The notes under the pieces are model-generated. The model saw only the letters and a program-made list of their open reading frames with translations, did not search any database and was not told the origin of the DNA. Made by a program: the position numbers and the translations under genes. Shown here piece by piece: positions 1-6,324 of a stretch of DNA of 64,000 bases. Every line of letters starts with the position of its first letter. Position 1 is the stretch's first letter. Origin of the DNA: BOG-908 sp963795825 (GTDB taxonomy: Bacteria > Pseudomonadota > Alphaproteobacteria > Acetobacterales > Acetobacteraceae). The stretch lies in the NCBI GenBank assembly GCA_963795825.1, contig CAWCIW010000005.1:186001-250000 (forward strand), in the 5' to 3' direction.

Positions 1-1122
1 GCGCAGCATTACGGACATTACGATTTTCTGTTCGCGCTCAGCGGACAGTTGGGCGGCGTCGGGCTGGAGCACCACCAGTCCAGCGAAGATGGCGTGGATC
101 GCGACTATTTCTCCGACTGGGACAAGACGACGGCGGACCGCGATCTGCTGCCGCACGAATACACCCATTCGTGGAACGGCAAGTTCCGCCGGCCGGCGGA
201 CCTGTGGGCGCCGAATTTCAACGTGCCAGAGCGCGACAGTCTTTTGTGGGTTTACGAGGGGCAGACGCAGTTCTGGGGACAGGTGCTGGCCGCGCGCGCC
301 GGGCTGTGGAGCAAGCAGGAAACCTTGGATGCGATCGCGCTCGATGCGGCGAGCATGGAGCGCGAGACGGGGCGCGCCTGGCGGCCGCTGCAGGACACCA
401 CGAACGACCCGATCATCAACGAGCGGCGGCCGCAATCCTGGCATAGCTGGGAACGCCAGGAGGATTACTACACCGAGGGGCTGCTGATCTGGCTGGATGC
501 GGATTCGCTGATACGCCAGAAAACCAACGGCCAGAAATCGCTGGGCGATTTCGCGCATGCGTTCTTCGGCGTACAGGACGGAAGCTTCGTAACCCTGCCT
601 TACAAGTTCGAGGATGTGGTGGCGACGCTGAATACCGTGTTGCCGTATGACTGGGCCGGCTTCCTGCGCACGCGGCTGGACAAGCGCGGCGGCGGCGCGC
701 CGCTCGATGGCATTACGCGGGGCGGCTACAAACTCGTCTATACCGACACGCCGTCGGATTTCCAGAAGAGCGAGGACAGCAAGCGGGAGGCGCAGGATTA
801 CGGCGCGTCGATCGGGCTGCTGATCGCCAAGGGCGGCACGATCTCCGGCGTGATCTGGGATTTGCCGGCCTATAAAGCGGGGCTGGTGAAGGGCGGCAAG
901 ATATTGGCGCTGAACGGCCTGGCTTATGACGACGGCAACGATCTTTCCGATGCGATCAAGCTCGCGCATACAGACCGCGCGCCGATCGAGATATTGGTGC
1001 AGGACGACGCGCATTTCCGCACCGTGCAGGTGCCTTACCATGACGGCCTGCGCTATCCGCATCTGCAGCGTGTGGCTGGCACGCCGGCGTTGCTCGACGA
1101 CCTGCTCACGCCGCTCAAATAG
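1..1122 (+). CDS. M61-family glycyl aminopeptidase, 3' part
   Basis: The reading frame is open from the first base, so the N-terminus lies outside the window. The visible part carries the zinc-peptidase motif HEYTH followed by SWNGKFRRPADLW, which is characteristic of the M61 glycyl aminopeptidase family. Upstream is the family signature GLEHHQSS. A PDZ-like domain occupies roughly the last 110 residues (around GASIGLLIAKGGTISGVIWDLPAYKAG, read in pieces), as in other M61 enzymes where it follows the catalytic domain. The protein should hydrolyse N-terminal Gly or Ala residues, probably in the periplasm, but the signal peptide cannot be seen. It ends in TAG, and a DUF1289 frame begins about 15 bases later. 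Family assignment is firm and the substrate is inferred. Confidence 0.9.
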   Translation, partial: AQHYGHYDFLFALSGQLGGVGLEHHQSSEDGVDRDYFSDWDKTTADRDLLPHEYTHSWNGKFRRPADLWAPNFNVPERDSLLWVYEGQTQFWGQVLAARAGLWSKQETLDAIALDAASMERETGRAWRPLQDTTNDPIINERRPQSWHSWERQEDYYTEGLLIWLDADSLIRQKTNGQKSLGDFAHAFFGVQDGSFVTLPYKFEDVVATLNTVLPYDWAGFLRTRLDKRGGGAPLDGITRGGYKLVYTDTPSDFQKSEDSKREAQDYGASIGLLIAKGGTISGVIWDLPAYKAGLVKGGKILALNGLAYDDGNDLSDAIKLAHTDRAPIEILVQDDAHFRTVQVPYHDGLRYPHLQRVAGTPALLDDLLTPLK

Positions 1123-1136
1123 CGGCGGCGGCAATC

Positions 1137-1337
1137 CTGATCGTCTCCCCCTGCATCAAGCTGTGCCAGATGGACCCTCGCGTGGATCAATGCGCGGGGT
1201 GTTTGCGTACGCTTGCGGAAATCGCGGCGTGGGGGAGCATGAGCGATGCGCAGCGGCTGGCGGTGATGGGAGAGTTGCCTGGGCGGGCAAGGAAGGAAGC
1301 AGTCCTTTTGCGTCAAAAAGCACCGAAAAACTTTTGA
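1137..1337 (+). CDS. DUF1289 small cysteine protein, start uncertain
   Basis: The frame reads SPCIKLCQMDPRVDQCAGC followed by LRTLAEIAAWGSMSDAQR, a near-perfect match to the DUF1289 pattern C-x3-C-x8-C-x2-C with the trailing W-x-x-M/L-S-D segment. Members are small proteins of unknown function, probably metal binding. No ATG, GTG or TTG precedes the first cysteine in this frame back to the stop at 1041. A CTG at 1137 is the best placed candidate start, and translation may be coupled to the upstream M61 gene. The last ten or so codons run into a half copy of the palindromic repeat, which supplies the TGA stop, so the native C-terminus may have been replaced. Family call is good; the ends are uncertain. 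Confidence 0.65.
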   Translation: MIVSPCIKLCQMDPRVDQCAGCLRTLAEIAAWGSMSDAQRLAVMGELPGRARKEAVLLRQKAPKNF

Positions 1338-1350
1338 CCCTCCGCCTGCG
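1289..1350. repeat. Palindromic element R0, half copy
   Basis: This is a single degenerate arm (AAGGAAGGAAGCAGTCC, then CAAAAAGC and AAAAACTTTTG) followed by a CCGCCTGC core half with no partner. It overlaps the 3' end of the DUF1289 frame and gives it its stop codon. The complete copy R1 begins 70 bases downstream. Confidence 0.7.
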
Positions 1351-1420
1351 CTGCTTCCCCGGCGCGTCGCTTTGCGGAGGCTATACCAGCCACAGTTGAG
1401 ATTGACGCATCTAAGGCAGG

Positions 1421-1599
1421 TAAGAAAGCAGTCCTTTTTCGAGAAAAAGGACCAAAAAGCTTTTGCTACGACGCCTGCACGAACGCTTACTTCCGTATTG
1501 CAAGTCGATGCGGCTGCAATAATAGCCAAATCGACGTGCAGGCGTCGTAGCAAAAGCTTTTTGCTTCTTTTTCTCGAAAAAGAAGGCCTTCCTTCCTTT
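1421..1599. repeat. Palindromic element R1, complete, long core
   Basis: The left arm is of the GTCC/GGAC type (AAGCAGTCCTTTTTC…GAAAAAGGAC) followed by CAAAAAGCTTTTG. The core stem is CTACGACGCCTGCACG paired with GTGCAGGCGTCGTAG. The right arm is of the CTTC/GAAG type and ends AGGCCTTCCTTCC. The 55-base loop resembles the reverse complement of the R18 loop. It lies between the convergent ends of the DUF1289 gene and the YqjH-like gene. Confidence 0.9.
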
Positions 1600-1630
1600 G
1601 CCGATGTGTCAGCCCCAAAAGGGTTTGGTA

Positions 1631-2440
1631 TCAGGTCAGCTTTACATGTGCGCCGGCCTCTCCGCGGCGCCAGTAGCCCGCGGCGCGTACCTGGTTTGTA
1701 GGCATCGCCTCGTCCTCCAGCAGATATTTTCGCAGCCGCCTTGCGGTCTCCGCCTCGGCGGCGATCCACGCGTAGGTTTCGCCGCGCGGTAGGGACTGCG
1801 CGCGCAGGGCCTCGTCGAGCAGCCTGGTGGTGCCGGCGGGCTGGCCGTCGCGGTACAGGAACCGGATGCTGGCGTTGGCAGCGGTCGGCAAATGGCGTTC
1901 CTCGCCGGCGTCGGCCACTTCGATGCAGACGATCGCGCGCACGCCCGGCCGCAGCTCCTCCAGGTGGCGCGCGATCGCGGGCAGGGCCGTCTCGTCGCCC
2001 ACCAGCAGGTAGGTGTCGTAATCGTCGGGTGTCAGGAACGAGCCGCGCGGGCCGCCTATGCCGAGCGTCTGGCCAGGTTGTGCCTGGGCCGCCCAGTCCG
2101 TTGCCGGGCCGCCGCCGTGCAGCACGAAATCGATGCTCAACGCGAGCCCGCGCGGGTCGTAATGGCGCGGCGTGTAGTCGCGCAGTATCGGCCGCGCCGC
2201 GTCCGGAAATACCGGTGCGCCGGCCTCGAGGATCGGCAATACGGGCCGGCTCTGCCCGGGTGCCGGGAAGAACAGCTTCACGTGGTCGCCTGCGCCTGCG
2301 GAGGTGAAGCCCTCAAGCGCAGGTCCGGCCAAGGTGATCCGGCGCATCCGCGGCGAGAGCTGCTCGACGCTAGCGACTTCGGCCAGGCGCAGCACGGGCT
2401 CGTAGCGGACGCGCACCGGGGCGCGCATGGTGTGGTTCAT
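1631..2440 (-). CDS. yqjH: Siderophore-interacting FAD ferric reductase (YqjH-like)
   Basis: This 269-residue protein has the flavin-binding motif RDYTPRHYD, the HGGGPATDWA segment and the nucleotide-binding LLVGDETALPAIARHLEEL segment of the siderophore-interacting/ViuB family. These cytoplasmic NAD(P)H-dependent flavoenzymes reduce ferric siderophores and release iron. It begins at ATG 2440, 16 bases after the stop of the PadR-type regulator on the same strand, so the two genes form an operon. This matches the E. coli yqjI-yqjH arrangement, although there the two are divergent. A complete palindromic element lies just beyond its 3' end. The family call is strong; equivalence to YqjH rests on the neighbouring YqjI-like regulator. 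Confidence 0.88.
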   Translation of the reverse strand: MNHTMRAPVRVRYEPVLRLAEVASVEQLSPRMRRITLAGPALEGFTSAGAGDHVKLFFPAPGQSRPVLPILEAGAPVFPDAARPILRDYTPRHYDPRGLALSIDFVLHGGGPATDWAAQAQPGQTLGIGGPRGSFLTPDDYDTYLLVGDETALPAIARHLEELRPGVRAIVCIEVADAGEERHLPTAANASIRFLYRDGQPAGTTRLLDEALRAQSLPRGETYAWIAAEAETARRLRKYLLEDEAMPTNQVRAAGYWRRGEAGAHVKLT

Positions 2441-2456
2441 CGGTGGTCTCCGGATG

Positions 2457-3056
2457 TCAGTTCTGCGTGCCGCTGATTTCGGCGGCCGCGCGGTCGAGTA
2501 TCAGGGCGATACGCCGCGCCTCCTCCGGCGCGCAGCCGTGCTTGCTCATCAGCAGGTGCTTCAGGGCGTGTTTGGCGCGATGCATCTCGTCGGCGGCTTG
2601 CGGATCGGCGGCGTCCAGGCCGGCATAGGCCTCGCGCACGCCGGCCATGCGTTCGCCGACGCGCTTCAGCGCCTCGAGTATCTGCATTGCCTGCGCGCGG
2701 TTCGTCTCGAGCTGGGCCCGGCCGGAGTTGGTGAGGGCGTAGAGCTTGCGGTTGCCTTCCTGGCTCACCGCGGCGTGGCCGATCTCTTCCAGATAGGTCA
2801 GCGCCGGATAGATCATGCCTGGGCTGGGGGCGTAGAAGCCGGCCGAGCGCTCCTCGAGCAGGCGTATCAGCTCGTAGCCATGCGCCGGGCGCTCGTCGAG
2901 CAAGGCCAGCAGGAGGAGCTGGAGGTCCGCCGCGGTGAGTTTGCGCCCGGCCGGCATGCCGCCATCGCCCATGAAGCCGCGGCCGAAGCCGCGTCCGCCG
3001 CTGCCGTGGCGGCCACCGTGCCGGCCGATGGCGTGCAGGAAACCGTGTAGATGCAC
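2457..3056 (-). CDS. yqjI: PadR-family metal-responsive repressor (YqjI-like)
   Basis: A PadR winged-helix domain (ALLDERPAHGYELIRLLEE, PSPGMIYPALTYLEE) is preceded by a histidine- and glycine-rich tail (HLHGFLHAIGRHGGRHG). The C-terminus ends IALILDRAAAEI, closely resembling the YqjI ending. E. coli YqjI is a nickel-responsive repressor of the ferric reductase gene yqjH, and its His-rich N-terminus binds the metal. I chose GTG 3056 as the start: GGAAG lies about 8 bases upstream and the His-rich tail follows directly. Longer versions reach 3239 only by reading through the repeat element, giving a spurious N-terminus. A TATC-N4-GATA palindrome lies upstream and may be its operator. Confidence 0.85.
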   Translation of the reverse strand: MHLHGFLHAIGRHGGRHGSGGRGFGRGFMGDGGMPAGRKLTAADLQLLLLALLDERPAHGYELIRLLEERSAGFYAPSPGMIYPALTYLEEIGHAAVSQEGNRKLYALTNSGRAQLETNRAQAMQILEALKRVGERMAGVREAYAGLDAADPQAADEMHRAKHALKHLLMSKHGCAPEEARRIALILDRAAAEISGTQN

Positions 3057-3080
3057 TGGCGAACTTCCTATCTGAAAACG

Positions 3081-3092
3081 TATCTTACGATA
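3081..3092. promoter_or_regulatory. Candidate YqjI-type operator (inverted repeat)
   Basis: The sequence TATCTTACGATA is a perfect TATC-N4-GATA inverted repeat, 25 bases upstream of the regulator's GTG start. It is the only clear dyad in the short region between the repressor and repeat R2. Autoregulation by the downstream PadR protein is inferred from position. Confidence 0.45.
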
Positions 3093-3150
3093 GGTCTTTC
3101 GATGGTTGTTCGTCAACTTGAATTCGGGCCGGGGTTGGATCGATAGATCA

Positions 3151-3337
3151 GGCAAGCAAGAAAGCAGTCCTTTTTCGAGAAAAAGGACCAAAAAGCTTTT
3201 GCTCCAACGCCTGCACCACGGCTTCGGTGATACCTGCAACCGTATCGACCGGCAGGAAGAGCGCGCGCTCCCGCGCAGTCGTCATAGCAAAAGCTTTTTG
3301 GTTCTTTTTCTCGAAAAAGGACTGCTTTCTTCCTTGC
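3151..3337. repeat. Palindromic element R2, complete, long core
   Basis: Both arms are of GTCC/GGAC type with CAAAAAGCTTTTGC on the inner side. The outer arms read AAGCAAGAAAGCAGTCC and GGACTGCTTTCTTCCTTGC. The core carries an imperfect stem (CCAACGCCTGCACC with GCAGTCGTCATAG) and a loop containing CTGCAACCGTATCGACC, which is related to the R18 loop. It separates the YqjI-like start from the 3' end of the DUF6476 gene. Confidence 0.9.
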
Positions 3338-3347
3338 CCCGCTGGCC

Positions 3348-3599
3348 TCACTTTCCCAGCCGCACCTCGCCCGCCGGCACCACAACGATCCGGTCCGGCC
3401 CGCCGCCTTGCAGCACCACCGCCATCCGGTCGCCCAAGGCAGCCACGCCGGCGATATGGGTGCCCGCCGGCTCGTCCAGCGTAACCGTCGAGCGCGGCGT
3501 GTGGGGCGCCATGCGGCCCACGATCGTAACGGCCACCACCGCCACGCCGGCCACGATCAGCACGCCCATTCCGATTACCAGAGCCATCATCGCGCGCAT
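3348..3599 (-). CDS. DUF6476-like small membrane protein
   Basis: This 83-residue protein starts MRAMMALVIGMGVLIVAGVAV, one hydrophobic segment of about 22 residues. A soluble tail follows with short beta-like strands (HIAGVAALGDRMAVVLQGG, DRIVVVPAGEV). Size and layout match small alphaproteobacterial inner-membrane proteins of the DUF6476 type, which are often encoded next to rluD. Its ATG at 3599 is divergent from rluD, and the two starts are 32 bases apart. The function of the family is unknown. The assignment rests on topology and context rather than a catalytic motif. Confidence 0.6.
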   Translation of the reverse strand: MRAMMALVIGMGVLIVAGVAVVAVTIVGRMAPHTPRSTVTLDEPAGTHIAGVAALGDRMAVVLQGGGPDRIVVVPAGEVRLGK

Positions 3600-3631
3600 T
3601 GTTCTCCCGAACCCCCTATGTATCGGGCAGC

Positions 3632-4591
3632 ATGCCCGAAATCTTCCGATTGATCGCCCCGCCCGAAGCCGCTGGCCAGAGGGCGGACCGTTTCCTGGCA
3701 GAGGCGATCGGCTCGCTCACCCGGTCCCGCCTGAAAATCCTGATCGAGGCGGGCAGGGCAACGCGGGACGGCACGGTGTTCACCCAGCCGGCCGATCCGG
3801 TGCGGCCGGGCAGCGCCTACGAGGTGAGCCCGCCCGATCCGGTGGACGCAATTCCGCGCGCGCAGGCGATTCCGTTCACCATCCTGTACGAGGACCGCCA
3901 TCTCATCGTGCTCGACAAGCCGGCCGGCCTGGTGGTGCATCCCGCGCCCGGCCACGCGGACGGCACGCTGGTGAACGCGCTGCTGGCGCATTGCGGCGAC
4001 AGCCTGCCGGGCATAGGCGGGGAGCGCCGGCCGGGGATCGTGCACCGGCTCGATCGCGACACCTCCGGGGTGATGGTGGTGGCGAAAACAGAGCCGGCGC
4101 TGGTGGCGCTGTCGGCCAAATTCGCGGCGCGCGACATCGAGCGGGCCTACGTGGCGCTGGTCTGGGGGCTGCCGGCGCCGGTGGCCGGCGAGATAGAGGG
4201 CGCGATAGGACGCGATCCGCGCGACCGCAAGCGCATGGCGCTGGTCACCCGCGGCGGCAAGCCGGCGCTGACCCGGTATCGCACGACGGCGGTGTATCAC
4301 GCGGCGGCCAGCCTGCTGGAGTGCCATCTGGCGACAGGGCGGACGCACCAGATCAGGGTGCATCTGGCGTCGGTCGGGCATCCGGTGGTTGGCGATCCGG
4401 TCTATCTGCGCCGCATTCCGGCGATCAGCCGGGGCGTGGCGGAGCCCGCGCGCGGCCGGCTGCTGGATTTCCCCCGCCAGGCGCTGCATGCGGCGGTGTT
4501 GGGGTTCCGCCATCCGGTGACCGGGCACGAGATGCGTTTCGAGACGCCGTTGCCCGCGGATTTCAGCGACTTGCTGGCCGCGCTGTCCTGA
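3632..4591 (+). CDS. rluD: 23S rRNA pseudouridine synthase RluD
   Basis: The 319-residue protein has an N-terminal S4-like RNA-binding segment (RADRFLAEAIGSLTRSRLKILIEAG), then the synthase core with catalytic aspartate in HRLDRDTSG, and the downstream ATGRTHQIRVHL motif. Proteins of this family convert uridines of helix 69 in 23S rRNA to pseudouridine. The ATG at 3632 gives the usual N-terminus MPEIFRLIAPPEA. An in-frame ATG at 3599 would add 11 residues without family support and overlap the divergent gene start. rpoH follows in the same direction after a 270-base gap with its own promoter, as in many alphaproteobacteria. Confidence 0.93.
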   Translation: MPEIFRLIAPPEAAGQRADRFLAEAIGSLTRSRLKILIEAGRATRDGTVFTQPADPVRPGSAYEVSPPDPVDAIPRAQAIPFTILYEDRHLIVLDKPAGLVVHPAPGHADGTLVNALLAHCGDSLPGIGGERRPGIVHRLDRDTSGVMVVAKTEPALVALSAKFAARDIERAYVALVWGLPAPVAGEIEGAIGRDPRDRKRMALVTRGGKPALTRYRTTAVYHAAASLLECHLATGRTHQIRVHLASVGHPVVGDPVYLRRIPAISRGVAEPARGRLLDFPRQALHAAVLGFRHPVTGHEMRFETPLPADFSDLLAALS

Positions 4592-4644
4592 AGTTAACCC
4601 TGTTCACACATGCGTGACGAACGTTGCGATATCCTCGCTAGTCT

Positions 4645-4673
4645 TTGACAGGACCGGAGTTGTCCTGTATCAA
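4645..4673 (+). promoter_or_regulatory. Sigma-70-type promoter of rpoH with spacer palindrome
   Basis: TTGACA at 4645-4650 and TATCAA at 4668-4673 are separated by exactly 17 bases. The spacer contains the inverted repeat AGGAC-CGGAGTT-GTCCT (4650-4666), placed where a repressor could block RNA polymerase. The promoter lies about 190 bases upstream of the rpoH ATG and predicts a long untranslated leader. Confidence 0.6.
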
Positions 4674-4797
4674 CTTACCTGCTGGTGTAGCGGGCGTGTT
4701 GCACCGGTGACCGCGGCGCCGGATTGCCTTTCGAGGGATTTGGCTGGTCCGCGTGATAACGTCCTCGCGCTCCGTAGCGACAGTTAGAAACCGGAAG

Positions 4798-4828
4798 CCG
4801 GTACTGCGCCGTAATGGGCAGTAGCCGG
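4798..4828 (+). promoter_or_regulatory. Hairpin in the rpoH mRNA leader
   Basis: CCGGTACTGC (4798-4807) pairs with GCAGTAGCCGG (4818-4828) with one bulged base, forming a strong hairpin about 18 bases upstream of the GAAGGAG Shine-Dalgarno sequence of rpoH. Leader structures control RpoH translation in other bacteria. A thermosensor role here is only an inference. Confidence 0.4.
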
Positions 4829-4860
4829 TTGCTTCTGCCGGATGAGAAGGAGCCGTTCCC

Positions 4861-5745
4861 ATGGCTGCAGCGTTTGTTAATGTCGCCCCAGAGGGCAATC
4901 TCTCCCGCTATCTGCAGGAGATCCGCAAGTTTCCGATGCTCACGCCTGAGGAGGAGCTGTCGCTCTCCCACGCGTGGCGCGACAAGGAAGATATGAAGGC
5001 CGCCCACAAGCTGGTGACCTCGCATCTGCGTCTCGTGGCCAAGATCGCCATGGGCTATCGCGGCTACGGCCTGCCGGTCGGCGAGCTGATCAGCGAAGGC
5101 AATGTCGGCATGATGCAGGCGGTCAAGCGCTTCGATCCGGATCGCGGCTTCCGCCTCGCCACCTATGCGATGTGGTGGATCCGCGCGGCGATCCAGGAAT
5201 ACATCCTGCATAGCTGGTCGCTGGTGAAGATGGGCACCACGGCGGCGCAGAAGAAGCTGTTCTTCAACCTGCGCCGGCTGAAGGGCCAGATGCAGGCGAT
5301 CGAGGATGGCGATCTGCGTCCGGAGCATGTGGCCAAGATCGCCACCACGCTCGGCGTGCCGGAGCAGGACGTGGTGAGCATGAACCGCCGCCTGGCAGCG
5401 CCCGATCACAGCCTCAACGCGCCGGTTCGCGCCGACAGCGAGGGCGAGTGGCAGGACTGGCTGGTCGACGAGGGCGAGAGCCAGGAGACCGAGCTCGCCG
5501 AGCGCGAGGAGCTGTCCGGGCGCAAGGCACTGCTGGGTGGCGCGCTCACGCCGTTGAACGATCGCGAGCGTCACATCCTGATCGAGCGCCGGCTGAAGGA
5601 CAATCCGACCACGCTCGAGGAGCTGTCCCAGCAGTACAACATCAGCCGCGAGCGCGTGCGCCAGATCGAGGTGCGCGCCTTCGAGAAGCTGCAGAAGGCG
5701 ATGCGGCTGCAGGTGGCCGAGCGTCGGATGGCGCAAGCCGCCTGA
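4861..5745 (+). CDS. rpoH: RNA polymerase heat-shock sigma factor RpoH
   Basis: This 294-residue sigma-70-family protein has region 2 motifs (LVTSHLRLVAKIAMGYRGYG, NVGMMQAVKRFDPDRGFRLA, MWWIRAAIQEYIL), the RpoH box QKKLFFNLRR and a region 4 helix-turn-helix (TTLEELSQQYNISRERVRQIE). It directs RNA polymerase to heat-shock promoters. Length and box identify it as RpoH rather than RpoD. GAAGGAG lies 9 bases before the ATG. It has its own promoter and leader hairpin upstream and a strong terminator downstream, so it is probably monocistronic. Unlike most genes here, it writes Ile-Arg as ATC-CGC, consistent with high expression. Confidence 0.96.
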   Translation: MAAAFVNVAPEGNLSRYLQEIRKFPMLTPEEELSLSHAWRDKEDMKAAHKLVTSHLRLVAKIAMGYRGYGLPVGELISEGNVGMMQAVKRFDPDRGFRLATYAMWWIRAAIQEYILHSWSLVKMGTTAAQKKLFFNLRRLKGQMQAIEDGDLRPEHVAKIATTLGVPEQDVVSMNRRLAAPDHSLNAPVRADSEGEWQDWLVDEGESQETELAEREELSGRKALLGGALTPLNDRERHILIERRLKDNPTTLEELSQQYNISRERVRQIEVRAFEKLQKAMRLQVAERRMAQAA

Positions 5746-5766
5746 GCTAGGGTCGGTTCCAAGCTT

Positions 5767-5804
5767 AAATGCCGGGTGTCGCTTGCGTGGCACCCGGCAT
5801 TTTG
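5767..5804 (+). terminator. Rho-independent terminator of rpoH
   Basis: AAATGCCGGGTG and CACCCGGCATTT form a perfect 12-bp stem around a 12-base loop, followed by TTTTGTGTTT. It starts 21 bases after the rpoH stop. It is of classical form and shows that this genome uses conventional terminators as well as the palindromic elements found elsewhere in the window. Confidence 0.85.
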
Positions 5805-5880
5805 TGTTTGATCAGGGCGACGTTGGCGCTTCACAGCCCCTTGTCGCGAAAATGCCGGCTACGGATGATGCTGGCTAACT

Positions 5881-6324
5881 CTACGCGAAATCCCAGTCTT
5901 CGTGGGTGCGCTTCAGTTCTTCCTGTATAGCACGCCCGCGGTGGGCTTCCTGCGCTTCCCAGATCGTCCGGAGAATGACCGGAACGACCTGGCAGAGCGC
6001 CCAGGCGCAGGCGCCGGCGCCCCAGGCAAGAACGAGCGTCAGCGGGTCGGACAGCGCATCGAGCGCCACATCCATCCTGTCGTCGAGCATCCAGAGATGC
6101 CAGAGCGGCGCCAGGGCTGCGGCCGCGCAGCACAGCGCCACACCGCGCGTCGCACCGGAGGTGCCGCCTTTTTCGCCCAACGCGCAGGCGATTGCTGGGG
6201 CGAGGAGCGCCACGAGCATCAGGGCGGTGGGCGTAGCGAAGGTGAGCAGGGCGCCACAGGCGAGGCCCTGCACCCACATCGAGGTGCCTTTTCCGGCAAT
6301 CCGCGGTGGCGCAGCGGCGGCCAT
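5881..6324 (-). CDS. Small membrane protein coupled to pseudokinase
   Basis: I do not recognise this 147-residue protein. It has three likely membrane segments (around ALLTFATPTALMLVALLAP, VALCCAAAALAPLWHLWML and LTLVLAWGAGACAWALCQVV) and a charged C-terminal tail (RGRAIQEELKRTHEDWDFA). Its ATG overlaps the stop codon of the upstream pseudokinase gene (TGATG), so it is probably translated by coupling and works with it. The kinase-like protein itself ends in a hydrophobic helix, which suggests that the two proteins form a membrane complex. No catalytic motif is visible. The gene is well supported by the overlap, but its function is unknown. Confidence 0.7.
   Translation of the reverse strand: MAAAAPPRIAGKGTSMWVQGLACGALLTFATPTALMLVALLAPAIACALGEKGGTSGATRGVALCCAAAALAPLWHLWMLDDRMDVALDALSDPLTLVLAWGAGACAWALCQVVPVILRTIWEAQEAHRGRAIQEELKRTHEDWDFA

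Noticed and set aside
3106..3385. Short frames coding for peptides with KKxxQKAFA or KSFLVLFLEKE motifs, here and at about 20 other places
   Set aside because: They are translations of the palindromic elements in several frames and both strands, with no ribosome-binding sites. They also create false N-terminal extensions of yqjI, cobT and the DUF1045 gene.
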